Source: Acidobacteriaceae bacterium
Lineage (GTDB): Bacteria > Acidobacteriota > Terriglobia > Terriglobales > Acidobacteriaceae
Reading direction: 5' to 3'
Length of the DNA: 64,000 nt
NCBI GenBank assembly: GCA_003134815.1
Contig: PLCO01000058.1
Location: 21,755 to 85,754 of the forward strand
A program made the position numbers and the translations under genes. Under the pieces are notes generated by a model. That model saw only the letters and a list, made by a program, of their open reading frames with translations. It was not told where the DNA came from and ran no database searches. Below, piece after piece: positions 41,864-49,975 of the stretch (position 1 is the stretch's first letter; each line of letters opens with the position of its first letter).

Positions 41864-43060
41864 ATGAGCAAGCAAATTCCCCACCGCCGCGCACTCGCCG
41901 CAATCTGCCTTGCCGCCGCCATCCTCTGCGCACTTCCCGCAAGCCTGCACGCCGCACCCGCCGACACAAAGCCCGCCGATCGGGGCAAAACCCGCACCTA
42001 CTACGTCGCCGCCGACGAAGTCCAATGGGACTACGCCCCCTCAGGCCGCGATGAGGCCATGGGCATGCCGTTCGATGCCGTCGCCAAGGGCTTTACCGAG
42101 ACCAGCGCCAACCACATCGGCCGCGTCTACAAAAAAGCCGTCTACCACGAGTACACCGACGCGACCTTCTCGCAGCTCAAGCCGCCTGCCCCTCAAGACG
42201 CCTACCTCGGCATCCTTGGGCCCATCCTCCACGCCGAAGTCGGCGACACCTTCAAAGTGGTTTTTAAGAACAACGCCACGCATCCCTACGGAATGCACCC
42301 CCACGGCGTTCTCTATCTCAAGGATTCAGAAGGCGCCGACTACAACGGCGGCAGCGGCAACATGGATGACCGTGGCGGCTGCGTCGCTCCCGGCGTCACC
42401 CACACCTACACCTGGCAGGTTCCCGAGCGCTCCGGTCCCGGACCCGCCGATCCCAGTTCCATCTTCTGGCTCTACCACTCGCACTGCGACGAGCTTCGCG
42501 ACGTAGCCTCCGGCCTCTTCGGCGGCCTCGTCATCACCCGCCGCGGCATGGCCCTCCCCGACGGCCGCCCCAAAGATGTCGACCACGAATTCGTCACCAT
42601 CTTCATCGCCATTAATGAAAACGAGAGCTGGTATCTCGACGACAACATCAACGCCCACATTCCCGATCCCGCCAAGCTTAATCGCTACGAGTCCAAGCCC
42701 GTCACAACCACAGGGATCTTAGGCACCATCGCCGGTGCGGGATTTTTCGAAACCAATATCAAGTGGTCCATCAACGGATACATCTACGGCAACGGGCCCA
42801 TGATGGTGATGAAGAAGGGCGATCACGTCCGCTGGTACGTGGCCACGCTCGGCGACTTCTTCAACGGACACACGCCGCATTGGCACGGCAACACCGTGCT
42901 GGTCGGCGGCCAGCGAACCGATGTTCTCAACATCGCATCCGCGCAGATGATAACCGCCGACATGGTGCCCGACGATCCGGGCATCTGGCTCTACCACTGC
43001 CACATCTCCGACCACATGCTCGCCGGTATGATGGCGCGCTATCAGGTCCTCGACCGCTGA
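41864..43060 (+). CDS. Exported multicopper oxidase, two-domain ceruloplasmin-like type
   Basis: 398 residues. Signal peptide at 9-31 (RALAAICLAAAILCALPASL). Two cupredoxin domains carry all copper ligands: HPHG (His145, His147), WLYHSHCDE (His205, His207), HTPHWHG (His336, His339, His341) and YHCHISDHMLAGM (His378, Cys379, His380, His384, axial Met389). It should oxidise metals or phenolic compounds with oxygen in the periplasm. It is shorter than CueO-type three-domain enzymes. No metal-resistance genes are adjacent, so the substrate is open. Confidence 0.92.
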   Translation: MSKQIPHRRALAAICLAAAILCALPASLHAAPADTKPADRGKTRTYYVAADEVQWDYAPSGRDEAMGMPFDAVAKGFTETSANHIGRVYKKAVYHEYTDATFSQLKPPAPQDAYLGILGPILHAEVGDTFKVVFKNNATHPYGMHPHGVLYLKDSEGADYNGGSGNMDDRGGCVAPGVTHTYTWQVPERSGPGPADPSSIFWLYHSHCDELRDVASGLFGGLVITRRGMALPDGRPKDVDHEFVTIFIAINENESWYLDDNINAHIPDPAKLNRYESKPVTTTGILGTIAGAGFFETNIKWSINGYIYGNGPMMVMKKGDHVRWYVATLGDFFNGHTPHWHGNTVLVGGQRTDVLNIASAQMITADMVPDDPGIWLYHCHISDHMLAGMMARYQVLDR

Positions 43061-43408
43061 CGACGCCTGCACAAACGCAGCTTTGAAAGAGTGCGGCCTC
43101 AGCCGCGCCATGAACTGCGCAATTTTAGTTTGGAATCTAGCCCGCCCGGAGGGAGCAGTGGCCTTCAGGCCACTGAACTCCTGCGCAAAAAGTTGAAGCC
43201 TTCAGGCCCGGAACCCAGTTCGCGCAGCGGGCGAAGACGGCGCTGTTGCTTGCCACCGCCCACACCCACTACGAACGATGGGGCACCCATCCTTGCTGTC
43301 ACCCTGAACGGAGCACACTACGCCATGCGGCTTGCAAAGGCGAAAGCCCGCCCTCATCGCGTCCACCCTCGCCCCACACCCACCCCGGCCCGCAACTTGA
43401 CCAGTCGC
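43061..43408. other. 348-bp gene-free region between convergent genes
   Basis: Contains a perfect hairpin CAGTGGCCTTCAGGCCACTG (about 43155-43174), a further GCCTTCAGGCC copy about 30 bp later, and ATGGGGCACCCATCC (43279-43293), which looks like a half of the GGGTGCCCCATCC element. None has a T run, so they are not classical terminators. No gene is seen. Confidence 0.5.
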
Positions 43409-44470
43409 CTAGTTGATCGGGTTCCACTTCGTCAGGCTGCCATCGCTCCTCAACGCGGCCGCAACCGGACAATACGGCGCGGCGACGATCGCTTTCGCGT
43501 CATTCAGGCCGGCCGGAGGCAGCTTGCGCTTCGGCCATCCCCACTGGACGATCGTTCCATCCGACCTCAACGCGATGAAGAAATCCTCTCCGGCAGCGAT
43601 GGCCGTCACACCCGTAATCCCCGCCGGCGGATGGGGAATGTTATACGCATCGGAGTTCCTGCTCGGGCCGTTGGCGCGGTCCCACGCCACCATGGTCCCA
43701 TCGGCCAGCAGCGCAACTCCCCCGTGTATGTTGCCTGCCACAGCGCGCGCCGTGGTAATGGCGCTGAACACTGGGTAGCCCCGGTCAGTTCGGTCGCCCA
43801 GAACCCGCCCCTGCGTGGTCACTGCGTAGGTTCCGTCGCTCGAAATCGCGGCCACATTCGTCCAGGCGGGAATGCCATCGGGACCGGAAGAACGCAGAGA
43901 CGACACGCTCCCATTTTGATGCAGCTCCAGGTAGTTGTCGGCGATGAATGTTACATCTGCGGGCACCCGCGCCGTTTTCGGCACTTCCCCTCCGTAGTTG
44001 CCGAAAAGTGAGACTGAGCCGTCATTGTGAACCACAAGCCCCATCGTTCGTGAGGCCGCAACCAGGCGCGCGTCGCTGATGGCTGACAGCGACCCCGCGG
44101 GAAATCGGAACCCGGCATGAGCGTCCATGGCTTGCGTGATGTGTCCGTTCGCATTCCGCAGCAGCACAAAACAGTCGTCGCCGTTACTGCCCCCGCCCGC
44201 AACAAACTCGCCCGGCGCCGTAGCGGTGCTCGCCGCGGCCGGCATATTCGGCTTCGGGCAGGTCATGCCGTTGGGAGCGTCGATGTAAATGCTCCAGGAC
44301 TCGTCGCCAGACCCATCGTGTACGGGGCCGCCGACAGTGGCTCCCTCGTTCGCGGAATCCGAACCCGTGAACTGCCCCTGTTCGTTGTAGTGGCAAACGA
44401 TCAAAGCATGAGCCGTGCCGCAGAAAACCAGAAGCCCGGCGCAGAAAACACGCATAATCCACTTCGTCAT
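43409..44470 (-). CDS. Exported RCC1-like repeat protein
   Basis: 353 residues with a signal peptide (MRVFCAGLLVFCGTAHA). The C-terminal two thirds show repeats of the type ALRSDGTIVQWGWPKRKLPP, ALLADGTMVAWDRANGP, VHNDGSVSLFGNYGGEVP and LRSDGSLTKWNP, as in RCC1 beta-propellers. This suggests a seven-bladed or partial propeller used for binding. No enzyme motif is seen. The stretch upstream is repeat-rich. Confidence 0.8.
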   Translation of the reverse strand: MTKWIMRVFCAGLLVFCGTAHALIVCHYNEQGQFTGSDSANEGATVGGPVHDGSGDESWSIYIDAPNGMTCPKPNMPAAASTATAPGEFVAGGGSNGDDCFVLLRNANGHITQAMDAHAGFRFPAGSLSAISDARLVAASRTMGLVVHNDGSVSLFGNYGGEVPKTARVPADVTFIADNYLELHQNGSVSSLRSSGPDGIPAWTNVAAISSDGTYAVTTQGRVLGDRTDRGYPVFSAITTARAVAGNIHGGVALLADGTMVAWDRANGPSRNSDAYNIPHPPAGITGVTAIAAGEDFFIALRSDGTIVQWGWPKRKLPPAGLNDAKAIVAAPYCPVAAALRSDGSLTKWNPIN

Positions 44471-45119
44471 TCAAAACCTCCCATTTTGTGTCCCCATTTT
44501 GCGTTTTTGTGTGGCCTATTTTTTGTCCCCATTTCGGGATCTTGTGTGGCCAGTTTTGTGTTTTTTATGTGCAATGCACAGTGGGCCGGAAACGGTTCGG
44601 GGCAGCCCGGGCGATCCATGCTGACTTTCTGCGCAGTATACTCTCGGCACCGAACTCCGCAAATAAGATGTTGCTCACGATTAGCGTTCTGTATCAGGGC
44701 TTGACTGGTAGGTCGGGGATTCATCCCTGACTGCCGGGTGCCCCAGGTCCCTCGCATTTGGGGACCTGGGATAGCAAAAACCCAACCCGCCGGTCTTGTA
44801 TCAGGACTTGACTGGTAGGTCGAAGATTCATCCCCGACTGCCGAAACCGCCACACTCACTCCAAACTGACGTGCGGGCCGCGCGCTCAGCGGGCAGGCTG
44901 CAAAGCAGCCGGGGGGGCCGACCGGGACCCAACGGGGTCGCCGATCCGCCCGCGCGGCCTTGCAAAGAGCTTCCCGGCACCTCTACGGATAGACGCTAAC
45001 GCCTGCGGGAGCTTCGCACCCTTACAGCCAAATTACATTGCAAAGATGTTCCGATGACATCGATGCCATTTCGCTTCGCCTAAGATCAGTTGCGTCACAG
45101 CCTGGGCTAGGAGATCCAA
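44471..45119. repeat. 649-bp gene-free region with nested repeats
   Basis: Contains two copies of a 33-bp T-rich unit (about 44480-44550: TGTCCCCATTT ... TTGTGTGGCC), then two direct copies of TATCAGGRCTTGACTGGTAG continuing into GTCGRRGATTCATCC and GACTGCCG (about 44692-44735 and 44801-44843). Between the two copies lies a palindromic element. The last 250 bp are very GC-rich, with GGGGGGGCCGACC, and lead into the AGGAG ribosome site of the beta-helix gene. No gene is seen. Confidence 0.75.
44737..44770 (+). repeat. Palindromic element between two direct repeats
   Basis: GGGTGCCCCAGGTCCC followed by TCGCATTTG and GGGACCTGGG: perfect 10-bp stem (44742-44751 with 44761-44770). It combines the GGGTGCCCCA start of the uvrC-type element with the GGTCCCTCGCATTTGGGGACC core of the 41 kb elements. 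Confidence 0.85.
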
Positions 45120-46901
45120 ATGAAGTACGGACTGATCCATTTTGTCATTGCAGTGGCCGGAATCGCCCTTTGCGCTTTTGTTCACGGTCAGAGCCCCGTG
45201 CCCATCTCCGGCGGAGGAACAGGCGCAACAACCGCCTCGTCCGCTATCGCCAATTTGGGGCTTCCAACCATTAGCGTCATGAATTTTGGGGCAACCGGGA
45301 ACGGCTCTACCGACGACTCCGCGTCGATCAATAGCGCCATCAACGCCTGCGCAACCAGAGCCTTTCCCTTCAACGGCTGTAATCTCTATTTCCCCTCCGG
45401 GATTTACATCACAACTGGATTGACCCTGCAGTCCTACGTGCACATAACCGGCGACGGGTGGGCAACTTCGGTCATCCAGCTGAAACCAAACACGTCTGCG
45501 GATGTGCTCACAATCCCTGCTAATACCTTCGACTTCAGTATCGTCGGCGTGACCCTCGATGGAAACTCGCCCAATCACGGAGCGGGAAATTGCTTAACTG
45601 TACAGGCAAACACCAATAGACCAAACTTCATTAACACCTCAAACAAGCAGACTGAATCGACCAACGGATACAAGCTCGGCTATGTTGCTGCGGATATGTT
45701 CTCAAACTGCTCGAACAACGGAATTAATATCCTGCCCTTTAGCTTCGAATTGTGGTTTGACGATTTCTATGTCTACAATAGCGGCGTCTACGGCCTGTAT
45801 ACACAGGGAACAGACAGCCTCTTTTCGAATTTCGTCTCCGAGCACAATGGAACATCGGGCGTGCACGTAGCCAACTCCAATAACAAATTCATCAACGCCA
45901 AGGTGATCTGGAACGGATTCACCAGTACTGCGGAAGGCGCGGTCTTTACCAACGCATTCCGCAATATATTCACCGACATTGAGACCCAGGATAACTACGT
46001 CAGTGGATTCGTGGATCAGGGAACCGACAATCAGTTCATTGGGTGCCAAGCCGACACCAATGGGTACGCGAATACCTCTAACAACTCCTCATCTCTGACA
46101 GCCAGCGGATTCGTCATCAGCGGAACAAATGGGATCTACGTTGGGGATAAAGTAACCGATTATCCGGGAAGGCTTTCAGATGGGAACTATGCGACAGAAT
46201 GGCCGTACACGATCACAAACACGCAGCAGTCGAAAATCGACATCAGCTACGACAGCACGAACCAGCCACCCCCAACGGTAGCCGGGGATATCGTGGTCTC
46301 CAACAATGTTTCCGTGCTGCCGTCGACGGGAATTGCTACGTCCGCAGCCACAGACGCATCCTCTGAACCGCTGGACCTTAGGGGTTCGTTTTGGAATGGG
46401 ACTACAGCAGTGTCAAGTGACTGGCGGATCCAGCATCTACTCCAAAGCGGGTTTGATAATCTGGCCTTTGATCCGCCCCCGCCAGGCACGGGCCCGGGGC
46501 CCTCAATATCTTTTCCGCAACTGCAAACTGCAACAGCATCCAGCGGAAACTTCAACAGCGTTCCAGTGCAGTTTCAATCGTCAGTCTGGAATGGAACTGC
46601 GCCCACGTTCCCTGGGTGGCAATTCCAGACGCAGGTCGGGACTGGGACCAACCCTGCGGTGCTTCTTTCCGTGACTCCGTACAATACCGCTGGGCTGCCT
46701 TCTGTCGGCGCAAACATTGGCGGGAATCTTCAGTGGGGGAACGGAGCCCCAGGCGTACCGATAAGCTCGTCAAACGCCGTACCCCAGGTCGGGACGCCCA
46801 CAGCTGGACACGTAGCCTGTATCAAATCCTCTGGTCCGCCGGTGGTCATTGGATTCTGCTCGACCGCACCCTCCTTTTCCGGAACCTGCACATGCAATTA
46901 G
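45120..46901 (+). CDS. Exported parallel beta-helix protein with a phage tail-fibre-like N-terminal motif
   Basis: 593 residues; AGGAG six bases before ATG. Signal peptide (IHFVIAVAGIALCAFVHGQ). Residues 29-48 (ISGGGTGATTASSAIANLGL) match the GGTGATTA...NLGL motif typical of phage tail fibres and tailspikes. Then comes a pectate-lyase-3 type beta-helix: VMNFGATGNGSTDDSASINS, LYFPSGIYITTGLTLQSYVH, GVTLDGNSPNHGAGNC and later coils such as DSLFSNFVSEHNGTSGVHVA. The C-terminal 200 residues are Ser/Thr/Pro-rich, ending in CTCN. Base composition is clearly lower in GC than that of its neighbours. It may degrade or bind polysaccharide. Confidence 0.82.
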   Translation: MKYGLIHFVIAVAGIALCAFVHGQSPVPISGGGTGATTASSAIANLGLPTISVMNFGATGNGSTDDSASINSAINACATRAFPFNGCNLYFPSGIYITTGLTLQSYVHITGDGWATSVIQLKPNTSADVLTIPANTFDFSIVGVTLDGNSPNHGAGNCLTVQANTNRPNFINTSNKQTESTNGYKLGYVAADMFSNCSNNGINILPFSFELWFDDFYVYNSGVYGLYTQGTDSLFSNFVSEHNGTSGVHVANSNNKFINAKVIWNGFTSTAEGAVFTNAFRNIFTDIETQDNYVSGFVDQGTDNQFIGCQADTNGYANTSNNSSSLTASGFVISGTNGIYVGDKVTDYPGRLSDGNYATEWPYTITNTQQSKIDISYDSTNQPPPTVAGDIVVSNNVSVLPSTGIATSAATDASSEPLDLRGSFWNGTTAVSSDWRIQHLLQSGFDNLAFDPPPPGTGPGPSISFPQLQTATASSGNFNSVPVQFQSSVWNGTAPTFPGWQFQTQVGTGTNPAVLLSVTPYNTAGLPSVGANIGGNLQWGNGAPGVPISSSNAVPQVGTPTAGHVACIKSSGPPVVIGFCSTAPSFSGTCTCN

Positions 46902-47004
46902 TTCCGAGACGCCAAGTCTCCGCCGGCACCGCTCTTCTAAACTCCCGACGGTAGCCGCATGGCAATTCCGAAGTGGGCGCGAGAGAAAGGATTGATCGGC
47001 CAAA

Positions 47005-47652
47005 ATGGATTTGATCCCCATTCGTAAGCTCTTCTTTGTAATCTTCCGGCGCCGGCGGATGAAGCGCTTTTATGCGACCCTTCGGCCCACCTCGCGGACC
47101 CGGCTGCTCGACATTGGGGGTGACCCGCACACGTGGCTCTTCGAGTCTCGCTCTTGCGAGCCGGTTCCGGTCACGCTGGTTAATTTGCATTTTCCCAATC
47201 CGGCCGCATTCAACAACAGCCGCTTCACCGCCGTTCACGGCGACGCAACCAACATCCCTTTCGAGAATCAGAGCTTCGACATCGCCTATTCAAACTCCGT
47301 CATCGAACACATGACCACTTGGGAGCGCCAGCAGGCCGTAGCTTCCGAGGCTCGCCGCGTTGCCAAGAATCTTTGGATCCAAACTCCCGCGCGCCACTTT
47401 CCCATTGAGCCGCACTTGCTCACTCCCTTCTTTCAGTACCTGCCTAAACGGCTGCAGCTTCGCCTCGCGCGTCGTTTCACTCTATGGGGCATACTGTCGA
47501 AACCAAGTGCGGCCGAAATCAACGAATTCGTTTCGGAAATCCGCCTGCTGACCCTGCGGGAAATGAAGCAGCTTTTTCCCGATTGCCTGATCCTGAAAGA
47601 ACGCGTGCTCGGTCTCACCAAGAGCTACATTGCGGTTCGCGCTCAAAGATAA
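47005..47652 (+). CDS. Class I SAM-dependent methyltransferase
   Basis: 215 residues. The SAM-binding motif is RLLDIGGDPHTWLFE (about 33-47), followed by GDATNIPFENQSFDIAYSNS, VIEHMTTWERQQAVASEARR and VAKNLWIQTPARHFPIEPH. This is the Methyltransf_11 pattern often found in genes for surface glycans. The ribosome site is weak. It follows the beta-helix gene by about 100 bp, so it may act on a related cell-surface product. Confidence 0.85.
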   Translation: MDLIPIRKLFFVIFRRRRMKRFYATLRPTSRTRLLDIGGDPHTWLFESRSCEPVPVTLVNLHFPNPAAFNNSRFTAVHGDATNIPFENQSFDIAYSNSVIEHMTTWERQQAVASEARRVAKNLWIQTPARHFPIEPHLLTPFFQYLPKRLQLRLARRFTLWGILSKPSAAEINEFVSEIRLLTLREMKQLFPDCLILKERVLGLTKSYIAVRAQR

Positions 47653-47915
47653 GATTGCCGCATTCGGAAGGCCCCGCCGCAAAAGGTGACGGCGTCTCAG
47701 TCCGCGGACTCGCTAACGCGCCGGTTGGCAAGCCACTGTTTTCATTGTCAAGCCCCCGAGCCTCCCAGAAAGCCGCCCACTTCGTCCCTAACTCGTTCTT
47801 TTTCTGATCTCTGACCGCTGATTCTTAATCTCGCCAAGTTTGCCGATTAATTCGTGCAATACGCTAACCTTGTCTCAGGGTCACCGAAGGGCCGCGGCGC
47901 GCCCGGTGGGCCAAT

Positions 47916-47947
47916 CTGACCACTGACAACTGATCACTGACAACTGT
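47916..47947 (+). repeat. ACTGACAACTGATC simple repeat
   Basis: CTGACCACTGACAACTGATC followed by ACTGACAACTG. The 25 bases from CACTGACAACTG onward are identical to the repeat upstream of apt at 5010-5034, 43 kb away. Confidence 0.85.
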
Positions 47948-48230
47948 TCTTGGCGTTCAACCAGGCGTTCTTTGAATTCGGGAAACCGCCTCAATCACCT
48001 CAACCTGACAGGCCAGGAGACGACGGAAAAGAGGCCGGAAATTAATTCAAGAAAAAAAGTTTGCTCTTCTGGAGGCGAAAATCGACCATAACTCTTTTGG
48101 AATCAACAAAACTACCTCAAAATCCACATCGATTTTTTGCGATTTTTGTCGATTTTTGTTGGCAAAACGGCCCCTTTTCGACCCAAACGGCCTCGCCGTC
48201 TATTGGCTACTGGCTACTCCCTCTGCTCTC

Positions 48231-48330
48231 GGTATGGCAGGTATGGGGTAGGTATGGTGGCAGGTATGGGACTCCCCGTAAGTCCTTTATTCTCAAATAT
48301 GGGGGTATGGCATACCGGGGGGAGGGGGGG
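48231..48330 (+). repeat. GGTATGG tandem and guanine-rich run
   Basis: Four GGTATGG units spaced by 3-6 bases (48231-48270). Then at 48299-48332 there is ATGGGGGTATGGCATACC followed by six G, an A and seven G. It could fold as a G-quadruplex or stall polymerases. Confidence 0.7.
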
Positions 48331-48389
48331 TATTTGCAAGAAAGTGAACAGCGGCCCACAGCCGACGGCGTCTTGCTCCGCCAACTCGT

Positions 48390-48451
48390 CGGCCTGCCGA
48401 CCCGCAACTCACAGGCCTGCCGACCCGCTGACTTGCTGACTCGCTGACCTG
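48390..48451 (-). repeat. Simple repeat abutting the stop codon of the gene at 48452
   Basis: On the minus strand TAG is followed by CAGGTCAGCGAGTCAGCAAG and TCAGCGGGTCGGCAGGCC, then a second GCGGGTCGGCAGGCC. Unit about 8 bp (GTCAGCRA). It differs in sequence from the GGGA type but has the same placement directly after a stop codon. Confidence 0.75.
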
Positions 48452-49891
48452 CTAGTTCGCGACATCGTCCGCGACGTTCCCCGCGCTTGCTGCCGACACC
48501 AGCCGATTCGACCCCGCCGGCGGCTGCGCTTTGCTTCTATCGGGCGGCGTCGCATTACCCGGCGCCGAATTGGCCGGAGCCGGCGTCTGAGCCCCGCTCG
48601 TCGTCGGCCCTGTCGTCGTGGGCGGCGCAGTCCCCGCCGGCCCGGCTGCCGGCGGCGTGCCTGACTGCTCATCGGGATTGGCGCCCGGCACGTCATCAGG
48701 ATGCGGCTTGGGGAACTGCACCGGACGCATCTCGCCATTGCTCTGATTGTCGTCAGGCAGTTTCTCGCCCGGATTCCGCAGGCTCGGCGGCGGAGCAGCC
48801 TCTTGCTTGTTGGGATCGCTCTGGACGTCGCCTTCCCGCACGATCCGTACATTCGGCTGCGAGGCCAGTTCCGGCGTGCCGGACGTCATCAGCATGGGCG
48901 AGACCACGTCCTTGGTGAAGATCGCCAGCGGCTGCCCTTCCTTCGCAATCTCCACGCGGATCACACGATTGCCGTTGATGCGTACAAAGTCCACTTCCTC
49001 TGGAGGCACGCCGTAAACCCACTCCTCAAACGGCATCTGCCCATCCATCTCGCGCGATTTCTTGTCGGGCTGGCCCTTGGCGAACATCAGCATTTCAGTA
49101 TTCATCCCCACCAGAGCCTTGTGGTCCAGGATCGCGTCCTTCAAGGCCGTTGGCAGCGTATCGGTGTAGGCCTGCACGGGCGTCTTCACGTCGAAGGAGA
49201 TCAGCGGCGCCAGCAGCGCTTTTACCTGTTTCGCTGTCACCACGGGAACGTAACTCGGAAATACCAGCGTCACGCGAGAGCCAGCCGGATCGCCAGCCTG
49301 ATCCATCAGCGAAGGATCCATATCGGGGTCGCTCATCTCAGGGTCATTCATGCCAACCTGGAGATGGCGGAGGAATCGATGCTTCGCGTCAGGCCCGCCA
49401 TCGAAATCCAGAATGATCCTTGACTTGTCGATCTTGATGTTTGTGACAACCACACGCGAACCCGGCTTCGCTGAGAGGCCCTCATTCACGACCATGTTCA
49501 GATAGCTTTCACCGGCTGGCGCGAGTTTGCCATTGGCCTGCAGCGTCAGGCCCTTGTGTCCGCGCGGAAACGGGCGATTAGCGAACCCCTGCTCCGCTTG
49601 CAGATCGCGTTCCAGCAAAATCCGCGTCTTGGGATCCATTACAGTTTTCGGCAGATCCACATGAGTTGGCGTAATCTGCTGAAACTGGCGATCCACCGGC
49701 CCATTGCTTGCCAGCGGCCCTTTGCCGCCCCCGGTATCGATGGTGACGACTTGGGCCCGCGCAGATCCGAAAGCCAGCGGCATTAGGAACGCGCAACCGG
49801 CCAAAGCCGGGAGCAAGCATCCGCGCAGACTGCTGATTGCGGTTGATCGCGGTACGGGGTAAATCGTTGGGGCCGGGAAATACCGTTTCAT
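48452..49891 (-). CDS. Exported protein of unknown function with Pro/Ala-rich tail
   Basis: 479 residues; GGGAGG five bases before ATG. A long signal region (SLRGCLLPALAGCAFLMPLA, cleavage near SARAQ). The body (about 50-380) has VVVTNIKIDKSRIILDFDGG, LPTALKDAILDHKALVGMNT and WVYGVPPEEVDFVRINGNRV, mixed alpha/beta without a known motif. The last 110 residues are Pro/Ala/Thr/Gly-rich. The VVTNIKIDKSRIILDFDGG part repeats in style in exported proteins of Acidobacteria. Function unknown. Confidence 0.78.
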   Translation of the reverse strand: MKRYFPAPTIYPVPRSTAISSLRGCLLPALAGCAFLMPLAFGSARAQVVTIDTGGGKGPLASNGPVDRQFQQITPTHVDLPKTVMDPKTRILLERDLQAEQGFANRPFPRGHKGLTLQANGKLAPAGESYLNMVVNEGLSAKPGSRVVVTNIKIDKSRIILDFDGGPDAKHRFLRHLQVGMNDPEMSDPDMDPSLMDQAGDPAGSRVTLVFPSYVPVVTAKQVKALLAPLISFDVKTPVQAYTDTLPTALKDAILDHKALVGMNTEMLMFAKGQPDKKSREMDGQMPFEEWVYGVPPEEVDFVRINGNRVIRVEIAKEGQPLAIFTKDVVSPMLMTSGTPELASQPNVRIVREGDVQSDPNKQEAAPPPSLRNPGEKLPDDNQSNGEMRPVQFPKPHPDDVPGANPDEQSGTPPAAGPAGTAPPTTTGPTTSGAQTPAPANSAPGNATPPDRSKAQPPAGSNRLVSAASAGNVADDVAN

Positions 49892-49975
49892 GGGAGCCTC
49901 CCACGTCTGCGAACGCCAATACGCAAACCTTAGCTCCAACTGGGGAGAAAAGGCAAATCCGCCCGGCGTCTCGGA

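Larger units (their letters stand above)
47653..48451. other. 799-bp gene-free region with several simple repeats
   Basis: No gene is supported. Contents in order: an ACTGACAACTGATC repeat (47916-47947); an AT-rich stretch with ATCGATTTTTTGCGATTTTTG and GTCGATTTTTGTTGG (about 48120-48165); four GGTATGG copies (48231-48270); a guanine-rich run (48301-48330); and GGCCTGCCGACCCGC plus CTGACTYGC tandems up to 48451. The last of these directly abuts the stop codon of the leftward gene. Confidence 0.7.

Noticed and set aside
43061..43408. Hairpin CAGTGGCCTTCAGGCCACTG as a terminator
   Set aside because: It has no T run on either side; it looks more like another small repeat.
46899..46925. CCGAGACGCC follows the TAG stops at both 46901 (+) and 49976 (-)
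   Set aside because: The shared stretch is only about ten bases and there are just two cases, so chance is a fair explanation. It could be added to a genome-wide stop-proximal search.
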